A stretch of DNA of 64,000 bases from Nannobrachium achirus. Taxonomy: Eukaryota > Chordata > Actinopteri > Myctophiformes > Myctophidae. Numbering within the stretch: the first letter of the stretch is position 1; each line of letters begins with the position of its first letter. Location of the stretch: assembly GCA_963921795.1 (NCBI GenBank), contig OY997649.1, forward strand, positions 29,810,055-29,874,054, written 5' to 3'. Made by a program: the position numbers and the translations under genes. Positions 46,433-58,470 of this stretch are shown in pieces. The notes under the pieces were generated by a model. That model was not told the DNA's origin. It worked only from the letters and a program-made list of their open reading frames with translations, and ran no database searches.

Positions 46433-46740
46433 CCTGCCAGATTACTAGTTATTAACTTATAATTTATTTATATATTCTTTTGCTCTTGTAATCCACTGCA
46501 AATTGAGCCCTCCAGTGGGATCAAGGTAACCCTGATTTCTTTGGTTCAAACTCATCCCAATCCTATGTTTTTGTTTTGAACTACCCATTTCGAAGATTTG
46601 ATCCAGATTACAGCTTTGGTTGGATTTCCTGATCTGATCGGATATATCAGAGTGATCCCAATCCCGATTTTTGGTTTTGAACTCCAAATCTGGTCCGATC
46701 AGATAGCGATTCAAAGTTTTGAACTTGTGGTCCCAGGCTG
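46433..46740 (-). repeat. GATCGGATCAG-containing repeat fragment
   Basis: On the minus strand CCACAAGTTCAAAACTTTGA, then GATCGGACCAGATTTGG and CAAAACCAAAAATCGGGATT. The first part matches 39386-39440 and 42041-42100 in the duplicated segments (CCACAAGTTCAAAACTTTGA, GATCGGATCAGATTTTG). Confidence 0.65.
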
Positions 46741-47832
46741 GGGGTCTTGTGGGGTTGTCCCCAGAAACACGTGAAACAGCTTAACATTGCTGTAGTGTAG
46801 TGTTAATATCATGTACCAGGAGTTACGAATTCTTGTAAGAATGTACAAGAAAAGGCAGTGATAGCATGTCCAGAACGTACTGTACTTTAGTCCTGTTTTA
46901 AATCCCATCAGCTCCTACTCTGCCTTACTGTCTGCAATGTGCAATACCCATGGGGTCTAGTTCTTTATAGAAGAAGAAAGCAGAAAATGTCTAAATCGTA
47001 TCTTTTTGTTTCCACACTTTTACATTGGCAGTCTAACAAGCACAATACGAAGTGTTCCGACTGTTCTTTTGAGGAAATAAGGAGATATTGGGAAATGGCT
47101 TATCCGACTGCAGGCCAGCACAGATAGTCGTGAAAAAAATAAATCACTGAGGAAAACAATGTACTGTACAATCCCACTTGATGCCTCGAGATGAGAACAG
47201 AACAGACAGAGCAGGACAAAGTAAAGTTGTTGCAACTTTTTAAACCATGTTTCACAGTCACTTTGTAAAGAATTTTTTTTAAGAAATTGGGTCTGATGCA
47301 TATACTGTAGTAGTTGTATACACGGGATTGTTTTATACATGCCCATATTTATGTACATGATCATGTGTGTACTTGATCATATGTAAGTACTGTATATCAC
47401 GTTATGTAAATGACTATATGTATGTACATGAAACATGTATGACCATATGCAAAGTAGCAAGTAGTACCCACCCATTGCCGGATTAATCAATGTGCTTGAG
47501 GTGCTGAAGCACAGGGCACCAACCACATGGGGGCACCATTGTCAGGCATGTTTTTTTGGGTGTCAGGCAGACCTTGCCGAAAACATATTTGCCAAAATGC
47601 ATTTGATCCTTTAGTCGGGCACTTTTGCTGTAGTGAAGAGTCTTTTCGCCTACAGTATCTGTCCGATTCACCTACGATGCTTGGCCATTAAAGAGTCATT
47701 TTGCCTACCCTCAATTCTGCTGTCAGACTGTCCATATTTGCATATGTCAGGCCTAAAGGCCTGTGTATTATTATTATGGGTATTCTGATTATTGAGTAAC
47801 GAGTTATTGAAGACTGCTGGCTGTCAACCACC
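46741..47832. other. Unassigned
   Basis: 47330-47450 has repeated ATGTACATGA/TATGTA(A/T)GTAC words. AGGCCTAAAGGCCTGTGTAT at 47751 is a short palindromic stretch. No gene recognised. Confidence 0.35.
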
Positions 47833-48536
47833 TGTGATGTCCCTAACGTTGCGGGTGGGAGGAGAGGGAGGGTTTAGGGGCAGCCCATCGGGGAGAGGTG
47901 ACGAGTGATGACCAGAACGGTGACGCCCATGAGGGGGGGGGGGGGGAGACGTCCCCGCCCAATCTGTGTCGCCATAAAAGGGCGACGCTCATGCCACCAC
48001 ACGGAGAGCCTGCTGTTAGCAGTAGCCTCTCCACCGCACTGCCCTGCTGCATGAGTTCTGTTGTGTTGAGTTCTTGTTTGGTTGAAACCCTTCGGAAAGG
48101 TGAATTGGATTGAGTTCTGTATTTTTCGTTCCCTTTCTTGTAGTTTATTATTATTTCGTTTACTTGTTTTGCTTTGGGTTAACTTGTGTTTTTGTAGAGC
48201 CAATTGTTTGTGTTATTGTTTGACGCCGCGGCTTCGCGCCGTCGGCTGCTCTAAACGAGCTTACTATGGACTATACTCCTCTTTATCCTATATAACATAT
48301 TGACTTCTCGAAGTAATATATTATACTTATAAGTTATTCTAGATACAAGCATACCAACTGAATATATATATATTGCTATCAGAGTATTTCGATATATTTG
48401 TATAAAGAAAAGAGCATTTCCTGTACCGCCACACAACAAATCCCATTTGTAATAAATATTTTGTATTTTTGCAACTTGGTTTCCGTGTGGTAATGTACTG
48501 ACCTGGTCCCTAGACCGACTTTTACGGGTCGTTACA
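47833..48536 (+). mobile_element. Probable solo LTR (Ty3/Gypsy-like)
   Basis: Starts TGTGATGTCCCTAACG and ends GGGTCGTTACA, i.e. the TG...CA ends expected of an LTR, with TGT...ACA symmetry. It has a TATA-like CATAAAAGGGCG at about 47973, an AATAAATATT poly(A) signal at about 48451 and a T-rich 3' part. About 704 bp. No primer-binding site or internal coding region follows, and I find no matching second LTR in the window. No target duplication is visible, so the boundaries are tentative. Confidence 0.55.
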
Positions 48537-48935
48537 GCATATTATCCCTTTGTCATTTAAATATTATCCCGTATTTTCCTAAATGCTCCATACATGTCCA
48601 TGCATACATGTCCATGCAGTTGAACGTGCGGAAAGTAGCTTATACACAGTGAGAGGGTAAAGCATTGTCTACACAGAGCTATGTAAAAATAAATAACAAA
48701 CACCCACGGATACGTCACCGGTTTTACCAGTTAGTATAGGTCAGTGGTCTGGTCAGTCACTCTTTTGGGTATAAAAACTACGGGCCGGCATCTGCTCATA
48801 GAGCACACACACTGAGAGAGTGGGAATGTTAGGCTACTACAACATAAAAATGTCACTCATTGTAGCTGTTTCTTTTGACCACAACTCCATCTTGTGGTTA
48901 AATTGTGAATCTCTAGGACTCACATACAGTACATC
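48537..48935. other. Unassigned
   Basis: ACATGTCCATGC repeats twice near 48592-48616. No gene recognised. Confidence 0.3.
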
Positions 48936-48936
48936 T

Positions 48937-48982
<46 letters not shown>
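48936..48982. repeat. (ACAG)n tetranucleotide repeat
   Basis: About 11 ACAG units. Confidence 0.96.
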
Positions 48983-48983
<1 letters not shown>

Positions 48984-49057
48984 TTCACTGATATTTGTAG
49001 AAAAGCACAAGATAGATTATGGGAAAATAAAGTGGCCTGCTGCCAGGCAGTGATGAA

Positions 49058-49567
49058 TCATTGCTTGTTCTTCAGGGCAACACAACAAACAGAATAAGCA
49101 CAAGAGAGAGAGAAAAACAAGAATGGCATTTCCTCTGTTTGCATCCAGCATCCACTGTCACACCATTTCTCTATCCATTTCACACACTGCATTCCTTGCA
49201 TTGTGTTTCTGATTAGACTCCGAATAGCCATTCTTACACTGCTCTTGCTACAATTGGACATGGTTTGCTGTTGACGCAAGGGTAAGAAGTAATTGTTTTT
49301 TTCATAGGGAATAACAATGAAGCTTTCATCCATCAGAATGAGAAATTGTGTTGTGATTAATTTACAGTTCCCCACATAGACAGAGGCAGGCTCGTAACAC
49401 TTCAAAGGAGTTGCACACAAGACACAAAGGTCTGCAAAGGCATCCCATGGCAGTCTTTTGCATAAAATAATTTGTTTGAATACTGTGGTGCTGACGCAAC
49501 TTTTTTTAAAGATACGATTTGCTTTTGTTTGGAATTTCAAATAGGACCTTGTTGACATGTTGAGCAT
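49058..49567 (-). other. Unrecognised 169-codon open frame
   Basis: The longest non-repetitive open frame after the klhdc3-like gene and the antisense of tcim. It is rich in Cys and Lys and has no domain, signal peptide or repeat that I recognise. There is no clear promoter and no homologue comes to mind. It may be a chance frame in AT-rich DNA or a decayed transposon fragment. Confidence 0.12.
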
Positions 49568-50475
49568 AGATTAAAATATAAAAGCTTTCTTCACCATGTG
49601 GAAAAGAACACCAATTTCAAAGAACATCAATTTCAAACCATAAACTTAACTTTATCCACTGAATTCCCCATGCATCACACAAACTCATTTCTGTGTGAAA
49701 TGTGTTGACAAGTTGATCCCAGAGATGAAAGTAGAACGGCCTCAAGATCCAGTTACTTTTCAAAGGGTTATTTTAAGAAACTTCTGGCTTTATTGTGATT
49801 GTGAAATAGTACCTAGTACAGTGTAGGTGACAGGTTGAGTCATAATCATGGCCCAAACATTTTCCTTTCATTCGGAAGAAAAATAATGTGCATGGATTCA
49901 ATTTGTGTGTGTGCCCTAGTTCAAGGCTGCTGTATGAGAATGCTGGCAAGTGGCCACTTTAAAAGCATGGCACACACGCACGCTCACACACGCACGCACG
50001 CACGCACGCGCACACACACACACACAGGCCACCCATTTATCAGGAGCCCATACTGTAGGTAGCAATAGGTTTCCAGGCCGAGCTGGCAGCTGGCTTTAAG
50101 GAATTAAGGTTAAGGAGGTTAGTGAATGTTTTACTGTCGTTGAGTGCTCAGGTTCGTGGAGCCAACAACAACATAGGCTGATACAACAGACATCTCTCTT
50201 GTTATTGTGGGTAATTTCTGTCTCCGTTACTCTTTTCTTCTTTCTATCACTCTTCCTTTCTCTCTATAGCTCCCTTCCGCCTGTATTCCTCCTCCTTCCT
50301 GCAACTTCCACCATCTGCCCAACATACTGTATTCTCCTTGTGTACCGAATGATCTGTGGGGGAACTGAGATAGTTATGATTATGGTAATTGAATTTGACA
50401 TGACCATTTTCTCTAATTGCTGTTTGGATGCCAGTGGGGTATTTTGTCTTGTGTTGTAGTTAAAGTGTGTGTGTG

Positions 50476-50507
<32 letters not shown>

Positions 50508-50640
50508 TGTGCGAGAGAGAGAGAGAGAGTATAAAAGAGCAAGAAGCAGTAAGTGACACAGAGAGCACTAAAGGGAGACCTGGTATTGGCAGTGTCATGC
50601 ACTCTCTGCTCTCAAAGGAGATGGGCTGAACTGTCGGCTG
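49568..50640. repeat. Unassigned sequence with CA and GT/GA microsatellites
   Basis: CACGCACGCACG/CACACA at about 49973-50027. GT run at 50465-50510 running into GAGAGAGA to 50530. No gene recognised. Confidence 0.6.
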
Positions 50641-51437
50641 CAACACATGATCACAGAGATCCGCTCAGAAATAAAAGGCTGTTTTGGAGCACGCCACACA
50701 GGGCCCAGACTAGCGCTGCAAAATAGCCGTTATGGAAAATGTATTGTAGTCTCACTATCAACATGTGCAATAACATGACGCAAAACAACAGCTTGAACTG
50801 CGATAAATTGGTATATACTGACTGTATTTACTTGCCATTTACCCACTTCTTTCTTTGTGGATGCTGCTATTTGTTTTAAGTGGATGCACTAAACAAAATT
50901 CTGTTGTATGTTCCATATATTATGACAATAAAAATCTTCTCTTATCTGTAAAACTGTGACAATAAAGTTTCTTTGTCATGCACAGTATAGTAGCTATTCA
51001 TACAGTACTCTGCACATCGTACAGTACATTGGCCAATCAATTACAGATTATTTAACTTGTTTTCAGGTTTTTATAATGTTTAGATTACAATAAATGTTTT
51101 AAGGGGTACAGTGAGAAACAGTATTGCTAAGTTACTGGTATATATTCAGAGCCTATTTCTATGTAGCCATGTGTTTTCAGCAAAACCATGTTGTTGGAAG
51201 GAAAATATAGTGAATTTACTTCTGCTTCTCTTTTGTCAGTGTGTGATACAGTAGGCTATTCAGTGTCTGGGTTAGCAGCAAATGTAAGACAGAAAATCCA
51301 GAAATACATCAAAACTGAACACTTCAGTAATATTTGCGATTCATAAAGTCAAAGAAATATTCAACAATGTTATTGCATGCATATCACATCATGTTTTCCT
51401 ATTATCGGGCAGCCCTATCCCTGACCCCTTAGTAAAG
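50641..51437. other. Unassigned
   Basis: AT-rich, no gene recognised. ATGACAATAAAAATCTTCTC and GTGACAATAAAGTTTCTTTG (50921, 50956) resemble repeat 3' tails carrying AATAAA. Confidence 0.35.
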
Positions 51438-51592
51438 ACCGGTGGTCTGGAACAAGTGTGGTCCAGGCTTCCTGAGGGTGTTCCAAATGGATCTTCACGG
51501 GTCTCTAAGTGTACAAATGGAATGGATCCTTTTGGTTCTATACAACCAGAGTTATGGGGGTTGAAGTTAATACGTTTGAGAACCACTGGTCT
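51438..51592. mobile_element. Short hAT-like MITE, diverged
   Basis: The right end is ACGTTTGAGAACCACTGGTC and the left end is GACCGGTGGTCTGGAAC. The inverted repeats are imperfect and no duplication is clear. Confidence 0.5.
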
Positions 51593-52694
51593 AGCATGTT
51601 TGGCCCATTGCATTGACTATGACGGCATACTGTAACTTGGAAGCCATTGGATTGCATTAATTTCAATATGGTATGGATTATGGAAATGTACTTGAAGTGA
51701 TTTGAGATAGTGAATTACCTTTACACAAATTATTAGTTACAGATTTTATTTAAAAATGTCATGATTTCAGGATTGAGTTTGCCAAAAATAGTCCCTGCAG
51801 AAAAGATTGGGTGTCTGAGCCATTTGCAACCCACCTTCTAAAACTGACATATTTGTGACAATCTAAATTTAAATGTCCATGATTTAAAGTATTAACCATA
51901 CGTCATGACATTTAACCAACACGTTAACATTTGAATGACTTTGATGGCAATGATAAAAAAGAAAAGCCTTAGTCTACTGACGCCAGTCCGTTAGGGTGAG
52001 TAAAGGGTGAGTAACCACCAAGGAGCATATCACGCAATCCAGGCAAACCATGATCATAACTGTTATGGAATGTTAATGTAAGCTACATGGCAGGAATGTG
52101 CTCGCCCAGACTTAATATGTCTAGAATTGGGTCACTACAGCTATGTGCGTGACATGAATGTAGTAGGTCATGTACAGAGGTTGCAACATGAACAGAGGAC
52201 ACGTGTTTGGTTATCAATTTGGCATATTTTCCAATAACATTAATGGGCATTTCACCCATGATGTAGTTGTTGGATCACCATGCACACCTGCAGCCTTTTA
52301 TTCCTATAGGCATAAACAAATATAGGCCTATTTATGTAGGCTATTTATTTATTTGGCTATAAATAGTAAGCTACAATGGAAAATGTTAAGCATTGCCAGA
52401 TGGATAGAAGATAGACAGACCGATATACAGTACCTTCATTTTGAAAATGATTTTGTGGTTGGTTGTTTGATTGATTAAAGACTTTATTAGAAGTTTGCAT
52501 AGAAAAAGGTACAGGACAGTACAGTTCACTGCAAGGATAAACCTTTGGTAGGACATTTCACATTTTTGCAGCATAGCAGGAGAATTTATTTAACCCTTTG
52601 TTTGAGCCAAATCTGATTTGTGGAGCTTCCTCTGGTGTTTTAACTGTGGACATCCTTGATGTTTTGGAAGTATTTCGTCAGGTAAATGGGTATC
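51593..52694. other. Unassigned
   Basis: AT-rich. GGGTGAGTAAAGGGTGAGTA repeats at 51994-52013. No gene recognised. Confidence 0.3.
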
Positions 52695-52697
52695 TTA

Positions 52698-54095
52698 AGC
52701 CCCGTTTTCACTGAGCAAAACTTCTGGGAGTTTTTTCAAAAATGACGGCAATTTTGAAATTCACGCCATGTGAAAACGGCCACTTATTTTGTGTCCCGGC
52801 AGTTTTGGGGGCCGAAATTTGACGGGAAAATACCTAGTATTTTTTGCTTAAAGTACCGTGACAATACAAATTTCCCTCCAGTGAAAACGCATGCCGTGAA
52901 TTTGCCGTTTTTTTGACAACCAGGTGCATGAAAGGAGCCAGTTAACAGTTTAAAACATTGTATCTGGGATTGAAAACGACCTGAATGTAAAGGAATATAT
53001 AGAAATAAAGTAGGTCTACAGCTTCACCTTGAATAGGGGATTAATTATTTAGGCTAGAATCGCATTGACAAACACAGCAGAAGTCCATTTCTTTCGTTCT
53101 CTGGTCATCGTTTATGGTGTCGCGTGAAGAAGGAAAAAAGAAGGAAAGAAGGAAACAAGTGCAACACGTTGCATCATGCAGCGATCCTTTCTGAACCTTC
53201 TGAGCTTGGTCATGGTTCAAACTTATTTGTATTCTATAGCCTATTTTTAATTAAACTGTGTGGGTTTTGATACAAGTCCGGTCTGGAGAACGTGATGATA
53301 CGGGATGCGAATGCGATGCGCTCGTAATGTTGTGATGAAAGCTGGAATCTTTACCAACTCAAAGAGCTGCATCATTTAGTTAATAGTTTCTCCTCGTTGC
53401 ATGATTAAAAGTGTTTTACAGAGCAGCGAGCATCGAGTCTGCATGGTCATCCATCGTTTACAGTGACGCGTGAAAAAAAAGCTAAATCCACAAGCCACAA
53501 GTGCATGGGGGGAGCGTTTCGCTGTTAAGAGCGAGATTTCCCCCAACAGGTTGCATAACGCATGAGCGATCCTTTCTGAACATTGTGTTGTTGCATGAAG
53601 AATATTTTGTTAAATCCATTTGTAGCGTTCAGGGTGAGAGAAGAGACGCACCAAACCGAACTGGGGAGACTGTTGTTTGCAGGTCCGTGTGTTGCCATGT
53701 CTGCTAATTATAAGCGACTCTGGGCTTGATTTCCGTAAAGTTGCTTACTGTATTGATAGTGGCTGGTTGCGGTTTATTTGTTGTGAGCTTGTAGATTGGC
53801 AATTTTCAAGTAGCTGATGCGGCGATGTGTATTGTTTTAAAGTGCTCGTGTGGCTAGATAATATCACTTTTTGGGGCTTATTTTTGTACACCTGGTTGCT
53901 TATTTCTCTCGCAAAATCTGGCAACACTGGTTTTGATCCCGTCACAATGGCTTGGTGAAAACGAGCGATACCAGTATTTTTGCTGCCGATGAGGGCATGT
54001 GAAAACACCCAAAAAACTAAACTCCCGGCAAGTTATGCTAATTATAATTATTTATTTTGCCGGGAAAATTCCGGAACTGCAATGAAAACATGCCT
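52698..54095. mobile_element. Harbinger-like non-autonomous element, 1.4 kb, TTA target site
   Basis: Begins AGCCCCGTTTTCACTG and ends CAATGAAAACATGCCT, imperfect inverted repeats, flanked by TTA at 52695-52697 and 54096-54098. A 3-bp TTA/TAA duplication is typical of PIF/Harbinger. The interior has two related blocks (GTCATCGTTTATGGTGTCGC near 53103 and GTCATCCATCGTTTACAGTG near 53447; GCGATCCTTTCTGAACCTTC and GAGCGATCCTTTCTGAACAT), showing internal duplication. No transposase. A half palindromic module lies at 53779-53809. Confidence 0.7.
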
Positions 54096-54098
54096 TTA

Positions 54099-54590
54099 GT
54101 GGCGTATCTTGTACACCAGGCCCATTGCAAGAGATGCTGTACTTTGTCAGCTACCACATGAGCCAACCCACACACAATGATCAGGTGTGAGGAGGTGAGC
54201 CCGAGATGGAAGGTTAAAGTGGAGCTGAAATTGCTTTTTTGGGCATTTTATTTTGAAGTATCTGTCTGAAACACAAGCCAGTGTGTTTCTGAACCAATCA
54301 GAAGTGACCAGCCCTTCAGGGGATGGGATGGTAACATCTGCCTAGTGTTTGTAGCCACATTAGCCTGTACAGTATTTTTCATTTCACTAGGTCTTTTAAG
54401 GTTTAAAAAAGTGCAGTATAGGCTACAGCTCTGCTGCATTGAAGGATTTTGCATCTGCCGAATTTCACCAAGTGGGTACAAATGTGGGTGAACATGTCTT
54501 TGTGTTTATGCTAGTCTAGATATTATATTTAGATTCCACTGTTTCTTTTCTCCAATAATTTCAGGGGCTGTCAATTTGTGACACTAAAAC
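54099..54590. other. Unassigned
   Basis: No gene recognised. Confidence 0.3.
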
Positions 54591-54755
54591 AGCAAACATT
54601 TTGACAGGTAAACAATGCATCCGTTAATTACAGGCAGGTGTGTCAGTTTCTGTGTACAAGAGCAGGAATTGTCTACTGGCAACCTTAATGAAACGCTTTA
54701 CATCCATAATTAATGTTATTACCATAAGCCTTGTTTACCTGTCAAAATGTTTGCT
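54591..54755. repeat. 165-bp segment with perfect 25-bp inverted ends
   Basis: AGCAAACATTTTGACAGG + TAAACAA at 54591-54615 is the exact reverse complement of 54731-54755 (TTGTTTACC + TGTCAAAATGTTTGCT). Looks like a tiny MITE. No target duplication is obvious. Confidence 0.88.
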
Positions 54756-55639
54756 GTGGAGGATCTATAACTAGCCTTCAACGTGATTGCTGTAATTCTA
54801 CACTGTAGCAAGTAAGGCTGGCAATGATGCAGCATGCAACATAGCTATAGGCCTATTTTGTTGACAATAAATAGGTGAAGATGGATGGCTAGATGAAGCA
54901 AATAGGACATTGATATTGTTCAATTCATAGATCAGCCTAGCTTAAAGTTAGCCAAACAGTTTAGTTTGATTAGCAGTTCAGTTTAATACAGTTAGGGAGG
55001 GGACAAATATTGAGTTGCCAACCAACTCCTGTGTTAACATCCTTCAACCATGCAGGTTTCACAGCCACAAGCTAAGCTTTGTCAGCCAGCAAAGCCCCAT
55101 GCAGTCCCACCAGACCAGACCAGACCAGACCATACCACCGGACCAGGTACAGGCAGCAGGGTACCTGACTATGGCAGAAGAGCAAGGACACAGAAGTGAC
55201 CAATCAGGTATTAAATAACAGTCTTGTTTTTTCAGTTTCACTCACATAACAGGACAGACTTGTCTATGGTGTTTTTGTTTGCTGGCACCTAGCCGGTCAT
55301 CATTATTGTTGGGTGTCACTGTACCTCATTGAAAATGACTAAAAACACCAGCCAGTAAAATAAAAAATGTTCTTCGCCTTCTTCCTTATTTCCAGTACCC
55401 ACCATCATGCACCCCATCCATGCACTTGTCAAGTTGCACATAATGCGCACAGATGTTAATTTTATGTCCCCTAGCTTGTGACACTAACCACAGATAATCT
55501 TGTTTACTCCTGTTTTAATCAGCCACCTCTGCTCATAAGTATGCAGTTTAAGAGGCTGGGTCTTCACTTTCACTTAGAACACATAAGAATGGATAATAGA
55601 TGAAGAAGCCCTACATGGGTCCTTGAGTATGGCAAACTG
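54756..55639. other. Unassigned
   Basis: ACCAGACCAGACCAGACC at 55110-55130 is a short (CCAGA)n run. No gene recognised. Confidence 0.3.
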
Positions 55640-55930
55640 AAAGTTTTTTTTTTTTTTTGAAAGGTCAAGTTCACTTCCGTTAAAAGAGTATACAAAAAAA
55701 TGCACAGATGACGTGGAGAACTTAAAGGATCCAAGGCAGCTCTGTTCAGTTCAACATACAAAATATTTTATTTTACTTCATAGCAAGGGAAATATAAAAA
55801 AAACGCAGATGACCAACGCGTTTCGGCCTATGGACTTCATCAGGGTCCACTACCAATGACAGTGACAGATGTCATTAAATAGCGCCAGCAATCATCAGGG
55901 AATACAGATCTTAGTTCAGGATCACTTTGT
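55640..55930 (-). repeat. Dispersed repeat containing GATGAAGTCC...CGAAACGCGTTGG
   Basis: ACCAACGCGTTTCGGCCTAT followed by GGACTTCATCAGGGTCCACT (55814-55853) is a motif I know as widely repeated in vertebrate genomes (CTGATGAAGTCC...CGAAACGCGTTGG on the minus strand). Assignment to a retroelement family is not possible here. Confidence 0.5.
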
Positions 55931-56248
55931 ATAATGTTCCAGTTCTTCTTTATGATGTGCTCATGGGCATGTGTGCTGTATTGAGTAGTAAAATAAATCT
56001 ATCCAAATTTTGGAGATTTAAGAATATCAGGCAGCCCTTGACTTCTAAGAGTTATTTTTGTCAGTCCCATATTAAAAGGGCCAAAATTGTAGATCTCAGT
56101 CATTTATTTAAGCATGTCCTGGAAGCACTGGCGCGGCTTCTGTGTCATGGTCTCTTTTGACAACATACTGATGTCAGAGGTTTTGACTGTTGCTGTTCCT
56201 AGGGATTATGTTGTGCCTGCGTTATGTGTTGTACTGTATGCTATTATT
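55931..56248. other. Unassigned
   Basis: No gene recognised; open frames here lack known domains. Confidence 0.3.
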
Positions 56249-56484
56249 GAATCCGTAGGAGACGGTGGGGGAAGGAGCGCTTCTTTTCGCTTTACCAGCG
56301 TCGGCACTCGGCAGGTTAGCTACTCACCAGCGTCAGGGTTACTGAGTTTAGGGTTAGGTTTAGGCATAGAGGTTAACATTCACCCGCGTGGTCCAAATGA
56401 CCACAGCCGAGCGCTCCCGACCTCCGCTCCAGCCAATCACAAGCCGCGCCTTTTAATTTATTCAACCCCGTCTCCTACGGATTC
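56249..56484. mobile_element. 236-bp MITE with 17-bp perfect inverted repeats
   Basis: GAATCCGTAGGAGACGG at the left and its exact reverse complement CCGTCTCCTACGGATTC at the right. ATTAT occurs just outside each end (56243-56247, 56486-56490) but one base off the termini. The interior (GGCAGGTTAGCTACTCACC, AGCGTCAGGGTTACTGAG, TTAGGGTTAGGTTTAGGCAT) is related to the element nested at 62928-63142. Confidence 0.88.
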
Positions 56485-56814
56485 CATTATCACCAGGTAC
56501 ACAAAGATTGAGAATCCCAGCCCCATAGTAACCACTGTCCTTGCAACCACTAAAGCCCCTTCTTGCCCTGATGAGTTCTACACATTTTCCTATTTTGGAG
56601 TGCGATTTTGGGTTAGGTTGATACTGCTGCTCCTTTCATTAACATAACATGCCTCTACTTCTATAGTGATGCTATTTGGTCAGAGGAATCTCTGTATCCA
56701 TCTGAAATTGTGACTGTTTTGCCCAAAGGAAATTCATGAATACAATTAAATATTTATTATCTACTGCAATTTCACAGCTCACCTAGGCAACCATTGAATG
56801 TTTCACAGCCATTA
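56485..56814. other. Unassigned
   Basis: No gene recognised. Confidence 0.3.
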
Positions 56815-56937
<123 letters not shown>

Positions 56938-57055
56938 CACGCATGCACACACACGCACAACATGTATAGAGTTGTTTATAATAAATAAATATGGAAACAT
57001 CCACAGTAAGAGTCTAAAAACATACTTTATGGTTATTTATATTTTACATACAGTA

Positions 57056-57125
57056 GAAAATATCAGATCTACAAGTTTATGCGTCGCATGACGACGTGTT
57101 GTGAGCTTATAGAATGGCTATTTTC
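57056..57125. repeat. Palindromic module, diverged
   Basis: GAAAATATCAGATCTACAAG ... CGTCGCATGACGACG ... TGTGAGCTTATAGAATGGCT ATTTTC. Several arm mismatches, so an old copy. Confidence 0.85.
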
Positions 57126-57224
57126 GTTTGACGCAACAATGTATGAAATGGGGCTGAAATGCTTAATCAGACTAATTGATGTATGGTAGTTGAATATACA
57201 AATCTATTCAAATATCTTCACGTT

Positions 57225-57562
57225 GCCCCAAGCATTCGGGTGGTACAGTGATAAAGTAACTGCCCACCACTACAGAGGTTGTAGGTTTAAATCCACCATG
57301 GTGCAGCCGTGTTTGTCGAGCATCGATAAGAACACAATTGGCCCGTGTTCGGGGGAGGGCGATGTCACTGCACGTAATCTTAAAGGCTGGGGAGGCACCT
57401 GTCAGCAGGGAGTGTTGGGTAGGAGGAGTAGAATGAAGACTCCATGTCCTCCCGGTGGGGGCTCCTCACTGGCAGCTGAGTCAGTAGGATACAACAGCAG
57501 TGATAATGCTCAAATGTGTGTGTGGGGAGGAATTAATTGGCATAACTAAATTGGGGAGAAAA
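57225..57562 (+). mobile_element. tRNA-derived SINE-like element
   Basis: The tRNA-like head has box B GGTTTAAATCC at 57284-57294 and a box A-like TGGTACAGTGATAAAG at about 57241. The body has GATAAGAACACAATTGGCCC, GAGGCACCTGTCAGCAGGGA and the 3' part AACTAAATTGGGGAGAAAAA. The 3' tail type is familiar from fish SINEs. Family name not assigned. Confidence 0.7.
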
Positions 57563-57929
57563 AAGGGGTTCAAAATATGTATATTTTCACGTTGATTTGT
57601 TGATATATATGAAAAAGAAAATAATCTAAAATGTAATAATTGATAGAATAATTGCAAAGAAAATAACCACTGCAGTGAGCACCGGATAGAGAAGGTATGA
57701 AAATCCCTTTTTCTTGCCTACGCTACGAGACTGTCTGGAAACTACTGGAAGCTGGATCATTCTCATAGTGTTGCTCAGTGATGTGATGAGAGAGTGAAAT
57801 AAAGAGAGGTGGGGACAGAGAGAGAAAGATGGACACAGAGAGAGTGTGAGTGGGAGGAGGAAACGATGGTGCGAAGGTGAGAAAGAGGAATTGAGCCAGA
57901 TAGATGGGGCAATTGGTGGAAGTGTGGAA
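57563..57929. other. Unassigned, GA-rich
   Basis: GAGAGAGAAAGATGG / GACACAGAGAGAGTG stretch at 57785-57860. The 199-codon minus-strand frame spanning 57626-58225 crosses two unrelated repeats and is not a gene. Confidence 0.45.
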
Positions 57930-57972
57930 TTAACCCATTTAGGCCTAGAATTATTGAATGCTTTAACCAGTG

Positions 57973-58045
57973 AAAAATAGCAGATATACAAGCTCACAGC
58001 GCGGCACCGAGTGCCGCGCTGCGAGCTTGTAGATCTGCTATTTTT
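57973..58045. repeat. Palindromic module (GC-cored)
   Basis: Same sequence as 36506-36578 by eye. Confidence 0.95.
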
Positions 58046-58398
58046 GAAAAAGTCGTAAAAATGTGTGCAAATCTTTGAATATATGATTTTCAAAGCGAAC
58101 GTTTGGAACTCAAATTTTGCTTCTGGGTGGTCCCTGGAACTAAATATTTTGAGATGGGGGTCCGTGGCCAAATAAATATCATTTTGGGGGTCCTTCACAT
58201 GAAAAGGTTTGAGAACCACTGACATAGTAGTCTCTCAAGAACAGACTAACTGAGCTCCAGTGAAGTGAAAAGGACCTTATCTTTGACGATGGCTGGCCAG
58301 ATTGCTGACGTAGAAACATGGGTTTTTCAAAAAAATCTTAGAAGGATTCAAAAGACACTTACAGAATCGGGTCAAAATTCTAATTTTCACGATTTTTC

Positions 58399-58470
58399 AA
58401 AAATAGCAGATCTACAAGCTCGCAGCGCGGCACTCGGTGCCGCGCTGTGAGCTTGTATATCTGCTATTTT
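58399..58470. repeat. Palindromic module (GC-cored), inverted partner
   Basis: Counterpart of 36931-37003 and reverse complement of 57973-58045 apart from the last base. Confidence 0.95.

Noticed and set aside
57626..58225. A 199-codon minus-strand frame
   Set aside because: It runs across part of a piggyBac-like MITE and a GA-rich stretch, and nothing in the peptide resembles a protein family.
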